Assembly: GCF_001224225.1 (NCBI RefSeq) | Contig: NZ_CUEE01000009.1 | Span: 1-64,000 of the forward strand | Origin: Staphylococcus borealis | GTDB taxonomy: Bacteria; Bacillota; Bacilli; Staphylococcales; Staphylococcaceae | Direction: 5' to 3' | Length of the DNA stretch: 64,000 nucleotides | In this document: piece by piece, positions 27,896 through 37,948 of the stretch | Layout of the letters: the number at the start of each line of letters is the position of its first letter | Position numbering within the stretch: position 1 is the stretch's first letter | Made by a program: the position numbers and the translations under genes | Notes under the pieces: model-generated | Databases searched by the model: none | Told to the model about the DNA's origin: nothing | What the model saw: only the letters and a program-made list of their open reading frames with translations

Positions 27896-30067
27896 TTAAT
27901 CATGGTTCTTTTCAATATCATGATAAATATAATCACCAATGTATTGAGACGCTTTTCCGTTCTCTATTGAGCAGAAATCATTATAAAATGCTTCGATTTT
28001 ATCTTTATATTTTACTTTATGTTGTTCAATTTGTTTTAATTCTTTAGCCAATTTAAATTCATCTGTAATGATTTCACCAGGTAGATCATTCATATAATCC
28101 ATGTAGAAACCACGTAGTCCTTTATCATATTTTTCTATATCATAGGCAAAGAAAAATTGTGGACGTTTTAAGATACCAAAATCAAACATAACAGATGAAT
28201 AATCAGTTATTAACGCATCAGAAACGAGGTATAATTCCGAAATATCGCTATAATTTGATACATCGATTGCAAAGTCGTCAAATCCATGTAAATCTAACGC
28301 ATTAGCAATAAGATAATGCATTCTTAGTAAGATGACATAGTCATCGCCAATTTCTTTTTGGAGATTTGCCAAATTAATTTTCAAATCGAATAAGTATTGG
28401 CCTTTCTTCACAAACTCATCATCTCTCCAAGTTGGTGCATACATAATGACTTTTTTATCTGCAGGTAAATTTAAATTACGCTTAATTTGTTCAATATATT
28501 CAGTATCATTTTGTCGATTAACTAAAACATCATTTCTTGGGTATCCAATTTCCCAGATACGGTCTTCGTCCATCCAAAATGCAGATTTGAAAATATTTGA
28601 AGAATATCTATTAGGTGATACCAAACGATCCCAACGCGATGCTTCGGCATAGAAATTCTTCTTATAGTTTGCAGTAGTTGTGCCAGGCATTCTAACCACT
28701 TTCATATCGTTAGCTAAACGTTTTAATGGTGTTCCATGCCAAGTCTGAATATACATTTGATTCTCTTTTTTATTTAAATATAGTGGCAATCTAGCATTTG
28801 TCACCCAATATTTTGCTTTAGCATAGGCATCATAATACGCTTTTGATCCCTTTTTAACTTTAGTTGCATTGCCTGGAACAATGTTATTTTCAGGCTTAGA
28901 AAAGACCCACATATAATTTAAATGTGGATAATGTGTCTGCATGTATTCATAGATATACTTAGGACTATCGCTGTAGTTTTTACCGCCGAACGCTTCAAAT
29001 ACAATGGTATTTGGATCGACCATAGCCTCATTATCACTGAGTTGATATTTTGAACGTTCTTTCATTTTGCTATTTAACAAAATATTTTTAACTAAGCGTG
29101 TTTTATTACGCAAATCATTAACATATTTAGCATTTTCAATATTATCCATAGATAAGAATAATATTTCTAAATTGTATAATATCTTTCCATCTTTAAAGAT
29201 GTCCCATTTGATTGTTTTAACAATCTTAATCAATACATCTTCAAGTGTTACATATCGAGATTTTATATCTCTAAGGGCTGGATCGAAGCCGCCTTTAATT
29301 TCATTTTTCATTCTGTTGATCAAGAAATTTTTGACGCGTTTATCATTAGTTCGTTGCATTGCATCAAAGAAACTATTAACGTGATCTTCAAATTTATTTG
29401 TAAAGTCCTGATCACTTAAGGTATTACCATAAAATGGATCATAGACTTCGCCACGATAATAGAATGGGAAATTGGTAATTCTAACGAAACGCTCTGCATA
29501 TTTTAAATATTCCAACACAAATGATGTATCTGCATATATACTTAATGACTCATTAAATTGAATTTGGTGTGCTTTAATGATGGCATTTTTAAACAGAATA
29601 TTACATGCTGATTCTTTTCTCAAAATTGAGTTCGGACTTTTTTGATGCGTATCATATTGCATACGCACTCTGTCTTTATCTACATATTGTGGACGTTGAC
29701 TTCTAAATTTATGAATAGGTGCAATCAATGTATCTAAACCATTTACGTGTTGTAGGTAGAAATCAACAGCATAGGATGCTAATTGATCATCCGCATCTAG
29801 GAATAGTACATATTGCCCATGCGCTTGTTCTAAAGCTACATTACGTGCATGTGCGTGACCAGTATTTTCTTGTAACTGAATGAAGTGAACGTCTTTGTCA
29901 TATGTCTTTAACGTTTCTTGTAGTCGTTCTGTTGAACGATCAGTTGAACCATCATCGACAATAATAACGTCGAAGTCTTGGTTTCTTTGACTTTTCAAGC
30001 TGTGAATACACTCACTAATATAATCTTCATTATTAAAATACGTAATAATAATCGATAATTTATTCAA
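27896..30067 (-). CDS. Fused GT2 glycosyltransferase / CDP-glycerol-type glycerophosphotransferase
   Basis: This is a 723-residue two-domain protein. Residues 1-about 230 are a GT-A, family-2 glycosyltransferase with DDGST at 38-42 and the metal-binding DADD at 91-94. After a linker, residues about 330-720 form a TagF/TarL-type transferase (Glyphos_transf) with QTWHGTPLKRLA, MYAPTWRDDEF and ITDYSSVMFDFG. The same layout occurs in B. subtilis GgaB, which builds a poly(glycosyl-phosphate) teichoic acid. The start is the TTG at 30067, because GGAGAG just upstream is the ribosome site. It follows the GT4 gene by 19 bp and is probably co-transcribed with it. I do not recall this gene at this position in S. 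aureus. Confidence 0.82.
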   Translation of the reverse strand: MNKLSIIITYFNNEDYISECIHSLKSQRNQDFDVIIVDDGSTDRSTERLQETLKTYDKDVHFIQLQENTGHAHARNVALEQAHGQYVLFLDADDQLASYAVDFYLQHVNGLDTLIAPIHKFRSQRPQYVDKDRVRMQYDTHQKSPNSILRKESACNILFKNAIIKAHQIQFNESLSIYADTSFVLEYLKYAERFVRITNFPFYYRGEVYDPFYGNTLSDQDFTNKFEDHVNSFFDAMQRTNDKRVKNFLINRMKNEIKGGFDPALRDIKSRYVTLEDVLIKIVKTIKWDIFKDGKILYNLEILFLSMDNIENAKYVNDLRNKTRLVKNILLNSKMKERSKYQLSDNEAMVDPNTIVFEAFGGKNYSDSPKYIYEYMQTHYPHLNYMWVFSKPENNIVPGNATKVKKGSKAYYDAYAKAKYWVTNARLPLYLNKKENQMYIQTWHGTPLKRLANDMKVVRMPGTTTANYKKNFYAEASRWDRLVSPNRYSSNIFKSAFWMDEDRIWEIGYPRNDVLVNRQNDTEYIEQIKRNLNLPADKKVIMYAPTWRDDEFVKKGQYLFDLKINLANLQKEIGDDYVILLRMHYLIANALDLHGFDDFAIDVSNYSDISELYLVSDALITDYSSVMFDFGILKRPQFFFAYDIEKYDKGLRGFYMDYMNDLPGEIITDEFKLAKELKQIEQHKVKYKDKIEAFYNDFCSIENGKASQYIGDYIYHDIEKNHD

Positions 30068-30086
30068 TATATTTCTCTCCAATTTT

Positions 30087-31586
30087 CTAATTATTCATCG
30101 TATGCGTCACGTCATTGATGAGGGATTGGTAGTTAATTAATGCTTGTTCTACACTAAATTTTTCACTTAATTTTACATCTTTGAAGGGGATATTTCTAGC
30201 CATTTCCATTGCATTCGCAAACCCTTCAATGTCATCTTTTTCCACAAGTATACCATTTTCGTGATTACGAATTAACTCACTTGGTCCATAGCGTACATTA
30301 TACGAAATAACAGGACAACCACAATTAATGCTTTCCATAATGGATAACCCAAAGCCCTCATATCGACTTGTTAGAAGGGAAGCAATTGCCTTTGGAAACA
30401 CTTCTTTAGGCGTATTCGTGTGCCCTTTAAAAATAACTTTATCTTCAAGTTGAAGCGTTCTAACTAGTTGTTTGAGCTTGTTTAAATTACCTTCTTTATC
30501 ATCGCCATACACTAGAAGTTTAGATGAATACCCTTTTTTCAAATACATATCGAATGCTTTGATAATATGATCAATCTGCTTTTCAGAAGCTAATCTACCA
30601 ATAAAACAAAATTGATCTTCAACAGCATCTCGATGATTTGATTGCGCTATGTCTAGAAAATGAGGTATCACCTCTATTTTATTATCATCTATATCGAATT
30701 GCGATTGAATATCACGTTTTTGGTAATCGGTTAAAACAACATATTTGTCAATCTTTTCATGATTATCAAGCGCAAGCTTATACGAATGACGAACGTTATG
30801 ATCTTGTAAATGGTTACTATGAAACATTAATATACGCTTAATATCATTTTCACACTCAATCAATGGTCTGTCGAGTAAGCGTGCATCATTAAATACGATA
30901 CTTCCATCTGCTAAAACATGATTGTAATAATACGTAAATAAAGCTTTTTCTTTTTTGAAGATGCGCGTTTCACCTTGCTTAGTGAAATGTTGTATATCAA
31001 TCAATTGATTCTTTTGATCGTTCATAAAATGTTTCTTTAAATACATGTTGCCCTTTTTATCGTAATATTCTTCCGATGTTTTGATAGCTGTTACGTCGTC
31101 AAAATAATCAATTTTATGCAGTCTACCGTTTAAAGTAAATGATTTGCGTTTAGCTATCTTTTGCGTATTAGGATTTATTGTATCTTCAAACTTGACCACC
31201 TGTCTGTCCGTATAATATCTACGAAACAATACGTATGTCTGATCTTTATAGTACTTTACGCTATCTCCTTCTTGAACAGCTTCCAATCCGCGTATCTTAA
31301 CCTTCGTTTGGATAGGTAACTTTCGAAATAATTTAGGTTCAACAGGCTCCTCTAATAATTTATAATTCGCCAACCAGTCATATATATTTTCAATGACTGT
31401 GTTGTCAGTAATTAACTTTTTATTTCTAAAAATGCGATATACATTTTTATAGTTAGCGTTATAATTCGTCGTTAAAATCGTAGACGTTTGTCCCAATTGC
31501 GTTTCTAAAAATTGTATTCTATGCAATAAAGATTTTGTTCTTCCACCATGTGTAGGCGGCAAAGTAGATGTTATTGTATATAGCAT
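30087..31586 (-). CDS. TarM/TagE-like GT4 teichoic acid glycosyltransferase
   Basis: The 499-residue protein has the layout of S. aureus TarM and B. subtilis TagE. A split GT-B fold opens with THGGRTKSLLHRI (about 12-24). An inserted beta-rich DUF1975-like domain (about 110-230) has repeated KxxFxxNG-type strands. The C-terminal nucleotide-sugar half contains FIGRLASEKQIDHIIKAF and the retaining EX7E motif in EGFGLSIME. TarM puts alpha-GlcNAc on ribitol-phosphate chains, and TagE puts glucose on glycerol-phosphate. Which sugar and chain apply here is unknown. The start at 31586 (second ATG) is favoured by GGAGA. It is first of two genes. Confidence 0.82.
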   Translation of the reverse strand: MLYTITSTLPPTHGGRTKSLLHRIQFLETQLGQTSTILTTNYNANYKNVYRIFRNKKLITDNTVIENIYDWLANYKLLEEPVEPKLFRKLPIQTKVKIRGLEAVQEGDSVKYYKDQTYVLFRRYYTDRQVVKFEDTINPNTQKIAKRKSFTLNGRLHKIDYFDDVTAIKTSEEYYDKKGNMYLKKHFMNDQKNQLIDIQHFTKQGETRIFKKEKALFTYYYNHVLADGSIVFNDARLLDRPLIECENDIKRILMFHSNHLQDHNVRHSYKLALDNHEKIDKYVVLTDYQKRDIQSQFDIDDNKIEVIPHFLDIAQSNHRDAVEDQFCFIGRLASEKQIDHIIKAFDMYLKKGYSSKLLVYGDDKEGNLNKLKQLVRTLQLEDKVIFKGHTNTPKEVFPKAIASLLTSRYEGFGLSIMESINCGCPVISYNVRYGPSELIRNHENGILVEKDDIEGFANAMEMARNIPFKDVKLSEKFSVEQALINYQSLINDVTHTMNN

Positions 31587-31714
31587 AGTCATTCTCCAAT
31601 CTCATATCTTAATGGTGTAAATGTTTATATGTCGCTTAATTAGTGTCGATTATTCCACAATCGCCTTCATAACTCAAAGCATATCTATTATTTCATGTTT
31701 ACTTATTTAAAAAA

Positions 31715-31744
31715 GTAGCTGGAACTATTATCAGTCCCAACTAC
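31715..31744 (-). terminator. Terminator of abcA
   Basis: GTAGTTGGGACT and AGTTCCAGCTAC pair leftward around a 6-nt loop, followed by TTTTTT. It lies just past the abcA stop and isolates it from the glycosyltransferase pair. Confidence 0.85.
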
Positions 31745-31756
31745 ACACACCGCGCA

Positions 31757-33484
31757 TTATTCAGTTAGGTTTTGCGTTGTAACAAATTGATGATATTTGT
31801 CATGGTTACGCATTAATTCAATATGCGTACCTTCTCCTGTCACTTTACCTTGATCTAAGAAAATGATTTTTCCCGCTTTTTTAATAGTTGAAAGACGATG
31901 GGCAATAACTATCGTTGTTCTACCTTCCATGAGAATTTCTAATGCCTCTTGGATTTTTTGTTCACTCTCACTATCTAAATTTGCAGTCGCTTCGTCTAAT
32001 AATAAAATATCAGGATTCTTCACGAAACTACGTGCAATATCAATACGTTGTCTTTGGCCACCCGATAATTTCAGTCCTCGTTCTCCTACTAACGTGTCAT
32101 AGCCATCATCAAACTGCATGATGAAGTCATGACAATTCGCTAATTTAGCATATTTAATCAATTCTTCATCTGATACTTCTCGATTAATACCATATAGAAT
32201 ATTGTCACGTATTGTACCGCTCATCATAGAATTCGATTGCATGACATAACCAATCTTATTACGCCAATTTGTGATAGGTACATCATAAATACTTTGGGTG
32301 CCATACTTAATATCTCCAGATTCAATGTCATACATACGTTCAATCAGATTGAATATTGTACTTTTACCTGAACCTGATGGCCCAACAAATGCACTGACCT
32401 CGCCTTGAGGAATACGGAAAGATACATTGCTAAGAATAGTTTTGATATCATATTTGAAATCAACATTTTCAAATGACAATTCGCCATCGTTGATTGAAAT
32501 ATGATCTATAGGTTGCAAATCTTCCATTGGTTCAATAGGTTCTTGCATAATTTCAAAGATCCTACTACTTGCACCCACTGCCTTTTTATAGTCTGTAACT
32601 AATGTTGAAAGATTCATTAACGGCATTGATAATTGCATCACATAAAAAATCATTGCAATGAGTGCACCCGCTGTGATAGCACCAGTTGCTATTCTTATCG
32701 CACCGAAACCTAAGATAACTGCAATCATTAGTAACATAATTACACTTGAAATAGGTTGAATCACTGCAGTAATTTTAGCTTGTCGCAGACCCAAATTATA
32801 AATTTCACGTAAGTTACTATGCGCATTGTTTAACTCTTGTTTCTCTGTATTCGATACTTTAACTAATCGCATCTCAGTTAACACACGTCCTAATAACCCA
32901 CTAAAGTTCGCAATTTCAGTTTGTGTATTCATTGATATCTTTTGCATTTTACGTCCTAGTGGAATCATTATCGCCATAAATATCGGAATAGCAATAAATG
33001 TTAATAATGTCATTTGCCAATCCATAATAAATAGCATGACGATTGACCCAATGAGCGTTATAACTGCTGGTAGTAATTGTGGCAATTTCTGTGAAATAAA
33101 TTCATTAATAACCTTTGTATCGTCTGTCAAACGACTCATTAGCTGTCCGCTTTCATTCTTATCAAAAAATGGCATCTTTAATTTAATGATATGTCCCCAT
33201 AATATGGATCGAATATCATAAATCATTTTTTCACCAATTTTACTTAGTAAATAAATACCTATACCACTTAATAGTGCATTGGCAATAAATATACCTGCAA
33301 ATAATAGAACGATATTCCAATTAATACTACTTGTAGAAAATTTATCAACCAGCCGTCCGGTAAATAGCGGAATTAACAGACCACTAATACTCCCTAGCGA
33401 AGAAATTATGATTGCCGCGATAATTAGTCCATATGGCCACGACAAACGTTTAAATAAGAAAAATAATGGATTTTGTCCTTTCAT
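31757..33484 (-). CDS. abcA: ABC exporter AbcA
   Basis: The 575-residue half-transporter has six membrane helices (about 15-310) fused to an ATPase. The ATPase shows Walker A GPSGSGKST, the Q-loop VMQSNSMM, the signature LSGGQRQR, Walker B ILLLDEATANLD and the H-loop IVIAHRLS. It works as a homodimer of the MsbA/LmrA type. S. aureus AbcA exports phenol-soluble modulins and lowers sensitivity to beta-lactams and moenomycin. It is divergent from pbp4 over 140 bp. In S. aureus MgrA, SarA and other regulators act in that gap. Confidence 0.92.
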   Translation of the reverse strand: MKGQNPLFFLFKRLSWPYGLIIAAIIISSLGSISGLLIPLFTGRLVDKFSTSSINWNIVLLFAGIFIANALLSGIGIYLLSKIGEKMIYDIRSILWGHIIKLKMPFFDKNESGQLMSRLTDDTKVINEFISQKLPQLLPAVITLIGSIVMLFIMDWQMTLLTFIAIPIFMAIMIPLGRKMQKISMNTQTEIANFSGLLGRVLTEMRLVKVSNTEKQELNNAHSNLREIYNLGLRQAKITAVIQPISSVIMLLMIAVILGFGAIRIATGAITAGALIAMIFYVMQLSMPLMNLSTLVTDYKKAVGASSRIFEIMQEPIEPMEDLQPIDHISINDGELSFENVDFKYDIKTILSNVSFRIPQGEVSAFVGPSGSGKSTIFNLIERMYDIESGDIKYGTQSIYDVPITNWRNKIGYVMQSNSMMSGTIRDNILYGINREVSDEELIKYAKLANCHDFIMQFDDGYDTLVGERGLKLSGGQRQRIDIARSFVKNPDILLLDEATANLDSESEQKIQEALEILMEGRTTIVIAHRLSTIKKAGKIIFLDQGKVTGEGTHIELMRNHDKYHQFVTTQNLTE

Positions 33485-33624
33485 AAATTAGCCCTCTTTT
33501 TATATTCATTTTAAAAATTTAATTATCTCATTTTCCAAGTATAAAGCTTTAGCAAAAAAATTCATATAAACATACTTATATGATAAAATATTTTAGTTGA
33601 AATTTTGAAAAAGGAAAGATAAGA

Positions 33625-34917
33625 ATGAAACGACGCTTTACAATGATATTGGTTGCATTGTTAACCATTGCTATTATAGCACCTAAAACATATGCTTCCG
33701 AATATGAGCCAACACCTACCGAAATTGCTAGACAATATGGTTACCCAAATGTAACAGATGCCTATCAACCTGAAGGTAGTATTAATGTTAGTCAAACCGG
33801 GCAAATTTTATATGACTATCAATCTAACCAAAAATGGTACCCTGCTTCAATGACGAAGTTAATGACCATGTATTTAACACTCGAAGCCATCAATAAAGGG
33901 GAACTTTCTTTAAATGACAAAGTACATATTACGGATCAGCATTATCGTATGTCAACATTACCGGAATTAAGTAATACGAAATTATATCCTGGTGAAACTT
34001 ATACCATTAGTGAGTTACTTCAAATTACAGTCTCTAACTCAAGTAATGCTGCTGCTTTAATTTTAGCTGATGAAGTTTCTGGAAATGTCAATGATTTTAC
34101 AGATTTAATGAATAAGAAAGCCAAAGCGTTAGGTATGTCAAATACGCATTTCGTTAATCCAACAGGTGCCGAAAATTCACAATTAAAAGATTTTGCACCA
34201 TCAAAATATAAAGATCAAGACAATTCCACATCTACTGCAAAGGACTTCGCAATCCTAGATCATCATGTCATTAAAGAAACACCGAAAATACTACACTTCA
34301 CTAAGCAACTTGCTCCAACACAACACGGTGTTACATACTATACATTTAACCATTCATTAGAAGGTGCCGATATGAGTTTGCCCGGTACTGACGGATTAAA
34401 AACAGGTTCAAGTGATGTTGCAGATTATAACCATACGATAACAACTAAACGTAAGCAATTCCGTATCAACCAAGTTATTATGGGCGCTGGAGATTACGTT
34501 AATTTAGGCGGTGAAAAACAGCGTAACATGGTGGGTAATGCAATGATGAACCGTTCTTTTGATCAATATCGTTATAAAAACGTGCTTTCTAAAGGTACGC
34601 ATAAAATAAACGGTAAAACATACTATGTCAAAGAAAATTTATACGATGTAGTGCCTAAAGACATGAATCAAAAAGATTACAAATTCATTATTAAAGATGG
34701 TAAGGTTCATCTTGATTATGATCGTCAATTTCTTACAAAGGACGATGGACCACCTAAAGTTGACGTAACGAAACCTTTATTACACAAAGCAAATACTATT
34801 GCTCAAACGACTTGGAAAGAACATCCAATTGTCACTTTTATAGCATTAGCGTTATTAGCAATTGCATGTATACTTATTGTACGTTCAATTATTCATTTAT
34901 TATTTAAACGCAAATAG
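33625..34917 (+). CDS. pbp4: Penicillin-binding protein 4
   Basis: The 430-residue low-molecular-weight PBP has a signal peptide (1-24, ...TYA). Its transpeptidase/carboxypeptidase domain has Ser75 and Lys78 in PASMTK, the SxN triad VSNSSNA (about 138-144) and the KTG motif in DGLKTGSSD. A C-terminal beta domain and a membrane anchor (about 398-423) ending in FKRK follow. In S. aureus PBP4 raises secondary cross-linking and is sited at the septum by wall teichoic acid, which fits its place beside the tag genes. The start is an ATG behind AAGGAAAG. Confidence 0.95.
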   Translation: MKRRFTMILVALLTIAIIAPKTYASEYEPTPTEIARQYGYPNVTDAYQPEGSINVSQTGQILYDYQSNQKWYPASMTKLMTMYLTLEAINKGELSLNDKVHITDQHYRMSTLPELSNTKLYPGETYTISELLQITVSNSSNAAALILADEVSGNVNDFTDLMNKKAKALGMSNTHFVNPTGAENSQLKDFAPSKYKDQDNSTSTAKDFAILDHHVIKETPKILHFTKQLAPTQHGVTYYTFNHSLEGADMSLPGTDGLKTGSSDVADYNHTITTKRKQFRINQVIMGAGDYVNLGGEKQRNMVGNAMMNRSFDQYRYKNVLSKGTHKINGKTYYVKENLYDVVPKDMNQKDYKFIIKDGKVHLDYDRQFLTKDDGPPKVDVTKPLLHKANTIAQTTWKEHPIVTFIALALLAIACILIVRSIIHLLFKRK

Positions 34918-35123
34918 CATCAATTAAACGCACATTGTTTGAGACAATGTCTCAGACTCAAGTGATACTCAAATCGATAACATAGCGCTGTTATACGACG
35001 CCTAGTGGAAATGAACTATATCTACTTTAAAAGACGCACAGGACAGAAATTATAATACATCCATTGTCCGTTCCTAGCATGCTTTAAGCGCGATTTCAAA
35101 TCAGATAGCTACTTCCAAATGAT

Positions 35124-35163
35124 AAAGGAGGTTGAGACATTTTATCTTGTCTCAACCTCCTTT
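35124..35163. terminator. Bidirectional terminator between pbp4 and tagD
   Basis: A 16-bp perfect stem AAAGGAGGTTGAGACA/TGTCTCAACCTCCTTT with an 8-nt loop and T-runs in both directions. The 200 bp before it (34935-35120) are very decayed repeat sequence with the TAGCTACT and CATCC modules just recognisable. Confidence 0.88.
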
Positions 35164-35190
35164 TAATAGGATTAAATCTCATATTCTTAA

Positions 35191-35589
35191 TTATTTAGCA
35201 TCTTTGCCATATAATTCTTGTTTAATTTTAGTTGTTGAAATACCTTCCGTACGTTTTAAGTATACAACTTCACATTTGTCTTTTAAGAAGTCAAATTCGC
35301 CTTCCCAGTCATGTCCCATTACAAAGACATCTACTTCAAAACGATCTACGTCAGTTTCTTTTTGTCCCCAATCATTCTCAGGAATGACTAAGTCAACATA
35401 ACGAATTGATTCCAACATCATTTTGCGTTGCTCATAATCATAATATGATTTTTTATTCTTAATTTGATTGAATTCATCTGAAGATAAAGCGACAATTAAA
35501 TAATCGCCCATTTCACGCGCTCTTCTTAATAATTCAATATGACCATAATGTAATAAGTCATAAGTGCCGTAAGTAATAACTCTTCTCAT
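35191..35589 (-). CDS. tagD: Glycerol-3-phosphate cytidylyltransferase TagD
   Basis: The 132-residue nucleotidyltransferase makes CDP-glycerol from CTP and sn-glycerol-3-phosphate, the donor used by TagB and later polymerases. It has the GTYD start of the fold, the nucleotide-binding HYGHIELL (HxGH, about 14-21) and the RTEGISTTKI signature near the C-terminus. Length equals that of S. aureus and B. subtilis TagD. It is the last gene of tagG-B-X-D, 99 bp after tagX. Confidence 0.94.
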   Translation of the reverse strand: MRRVITYGTYDLLHYGHIELLRRAREMGDYLIVALSSDEFNQIKNKKSYYDYEQRKMMLESIRYVDLVIPENDWGQKETDVDRFEVDVFVMGHDWEGEFDFLKDKCEVVYLKRTEGISTTKIKQELYGKDAK

Positions 35590-35688
35590 ATAACGCTATC
35601 TCCTTAACATAATTTTTAACATTTTTTCATAACTTTAATTTAGCATAAATAAAATTTACATACCATTAATTATATAAGACATATTACA

Positions 35689-36753
35689 CTATCGCTTTAA
35701 AAGGCGTTTGACAGACTGTTTACTATTAAATGCAAATTTCTTAGGCATGACCTGTGCTTTGAATCGGAAATATCCAGGTCGTCCAATACCGACATCAATA
35801 AGTGTTTGACGCCACTTCTCATAAGTATCGCGCGTCCAATGCGTTGCACCTTGCTCAACAGCTTGGATAATTCTAAACAACGCATCTCCAGAGTAATTAG
35901 TATGTTGCATATCCTTAATATAATGTGTAACTTTATCAATAAAGTTAGGTGTTACTCTACTATATTTTAATAAATAAGCTTGAATAAGATAACTCACGAT
36001 TAAATCATCCATTCGATAACTATAGTAGGCTTTCTCATTTGTTAAAAGGAGTATCTCCATAACCCTTTGACGTACGCGTCTGGCATCTTCAATATAGGAG
36101 ATAAACGTATCACCACGCTTATCAGTGACTGAACCTTCTTGCTCATTATATCCATATATTATCAGCGGTAATAATTGTATATCACGTGCAGTTAAATAAG
36201 CACGTGTAATAAAGGTATGTTCTTCACAAAACACAACATCTTCATCAAAGCGCAACGCACTAAATTTAGAATTGAATAGTTTTCCACCTGGCCCAATAGA
36301 TTGCAAGATTTCAGGTGCTTGTGCTAATGATACTAATGCTTCACGGTTCATTTCTTCATGTGTAGGTACAATTTTCCAGTCTCCATGAACGCCTCTTCCA
36401 ATTTGCCCTATAACGATATCGACTTCTTGATTACGCTCATAATAATCAATCATTTTATCAAGTCTTCCCGGTAGAAACTGATCGTCTGCGTCTAAAAACA
36501 TAAATGCTTCCACGTCATCAGACATTGCAGCTAATCCAAAGTTTCTACTTGCAGCTGCACCTTGATTATCTTGATTGTAAATCATGATATTTTTAACTTC
36601 TTTTTGCAATTGCGTAAGTTCATGCCTTGAATGATCTGTAGAGCCGTCATTCACACAAATAATCTCAACTTCATGCGTTGTATCAATCGATTTGATTGCC
36701 CTACGTATTGTATTTTCTGCATTATATACAGGAATTATGATAGCTATTTTCAT
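35689..36753 (-). CDS. tagX: TagX, GT2 glycosyltransferase of the teichoic acid cluster
   Basis: The 354-residue cytosolic protein has an N-terminal GT-A domain: IIPVYNAENTIRRAI, VNDGSTDHS (about 34-42) and DADDQFLPGR, the metal-binding DxD. A helical C-terminal half is basic at its end. TagX sits in the tag operon of staphylococci. Its reaction is not firmly established, and a role in teichoic acid or glycan modification is inferred from context. Its start overlaps the tagB stop by 4 bp. A second frame inside it is a shadow. Confidence 0.85.
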   Translation of the reverse strand: MKIAIIIPVYNAENTIRRAIKSIDTTHEVEIICVNDGSTDHSRHELTQLQKEVKNIMIYNQDNQGAAASRNFGLAAMSDDVEAFMFLDADDQFLPGRLDKMIDYYERNQEVDIVIGQIGRGVHGDWKIVPTHEEMNREALVSLAQAPEILQSIGPGGKLFNSKFSALRFDEDVVFCEEHTFITRAYLTARDIQLLPLIIYGYNEQEGSVTDKRGDTFISYIEDARRVRQRVMEILLLTNEKAYYSYRMDDLIVSYLIQAYLLKYSRVTPNFIDKVTHYIKDMQHTNYSGDALFRIIQAVEQGATHWTRDTYEKWRQTLIDVGIGRPGYFRFKAQVMPKKFAFNSKQSVKRLLKR

Positions 36754-37838
36754 TTTTCCACCATCTTTTCAATAAATTCTGTAACACGTTGAACGCTTGC
36801 TTCACTATTATATTTATGCCAATGTTTAAATAATGGTTCAAACAGCGCAACATCATTTTTAATTTTTACAATCAATTCTTCCTCAGTCGTCGCTTTATAT
36901 CGTTGAGGAATGGCTTTATAAAATTGGTTTAAGCCACGAATTTTATCGTATTTTTCTTCGTCATACACATAAAACAATGTCGGTTTATCTAGCAAACTTG
37001 CCTCAATAGGTAATGAACTATAATCGCTAATAATGATATCCGCCATAATCATCAATTCCTGAGTTGTCGCTACAGATTGACGTTGCGAAATTGATGGATG
37101 TAGTTGATTTATCAATGTGTATTCAGGCAAAGCTTGCTCAAATCGTTCAACATCTATGTGTCTATTATTTTCTGAACCTTCACGATACGTTGGAACATAG
37201 ACAACTAACGTTTTATGAATATTATAAAGTTTTTTCAAACGTTCTTGCTCGGCCTTAAGATTGAATTTTAAATAGTGGGTTAAACGAGGTAAACCAAGTG
37301 GCAACATTTGTGATTCAGTAGCACCAAATGAGGCCTTAAAACATTCCCCCATCTCTTTTCCACCAATAAGATAATAATCTGTTGCATGATATACACGCTG
37401 GTATTGCTTAACCATTGTGTTGTTAGTTAAATCAACTTGATGATCGGTTAAACCGAAATTTTTTAGGGCACCTGATGCATGCCACGTTTGAATAATCGTT
37501 TGTGAGTGTTTCTTAGAATAACCACCTAGCATTAAATAATACGTATCAATGACAATGACTTTTGAACGACTCAACGCTCTGATATGTTTGACGATATGTT
37601 TATTTCCTGCAGGTATAAAAGTAATATGGTTAAGATGTTCTAGCCTATATTGTTCTTCAACCTTCGCAATCACAGTTATATTGTAACCCTTACTATCTAA
37701 GTCATTAATAATTGGCATGACATCTTCAGGGAACGTCATTAGAACAGTGATACGTTGTTTGTCTACGGATTTTCCTTTAAAAATGAAGTTCAATAATGCA
37801 ATCATCAACATATATACTTTTTTTATAATTAGTCGCAT
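36750..37838 (-). CDS. tagB: TagB, teichoic acid linkage-unit glycerophosphotransferase
   Basis: The 362-residue peripheral membrane enzyme adds the first glycerol-phosphate to the ManNAc-GlcNAc-PP-undecaprenol made by TagO and TagA. It is a Glyphos_transf protein with QTWHASGALKNFG (about 120-132) and IIISDYSSLPIEASLLDKPT, the His and Asp/Ser sites of the family. The frame extends 33 codons further, but GAGAGGT lies six bases before the ATG at 37838, and that length fits TagB. It is preceded by tagG, 110 bp upstream. Confidence 0.9.
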   Translation of the reverse strand: MRLIIKKVYMLMIALLNFIFKGKSVDKQRITVLMTFPEDVMPIINDLDSKGYNITVIAKVEEQYRLEHLNHITFIPAGNKHIVKHIRALSRSKVIVIDTYYLMLGGYSKKHSQTIIQTWHASGALKNFGLTDHQVDLTNNTMVKQYQRVYHATDYYLIGGKEMGECFKASFGATESQMLPLGLPRLTHYLKFNLKAEQERLKKLYNIHKTLVVYVPTYREGSENNRHIDVERFEQALPEYTLINQLHPSISQRQSVATTQELMIMADIIISDYSSLPIEASLLDKPTLFYVYDEEKYDKIRGLNQFYKAIPQRYKATTEEELIVKIKNDVALFEPLFKHWHKYNSEASVQRVTEFIEKMVEK

Positions 37839-37948
37839 ACGTTTACCTCTCATATTTTCAATATAAAAATTATAAATCAAAACTACCCGATGTACTGAAT
37901 ATACAAAATCCTTGATAAACGCTTCTACATTTATCAAGGACTTTAAAA

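Noticed and set aside
36750..37937. 395-residue TagB with a longer N-terminus
   Set aside because: A clear GAGAGGT site precedes the ATG at 37838. The extra 33 residues are not part of TagB as known.
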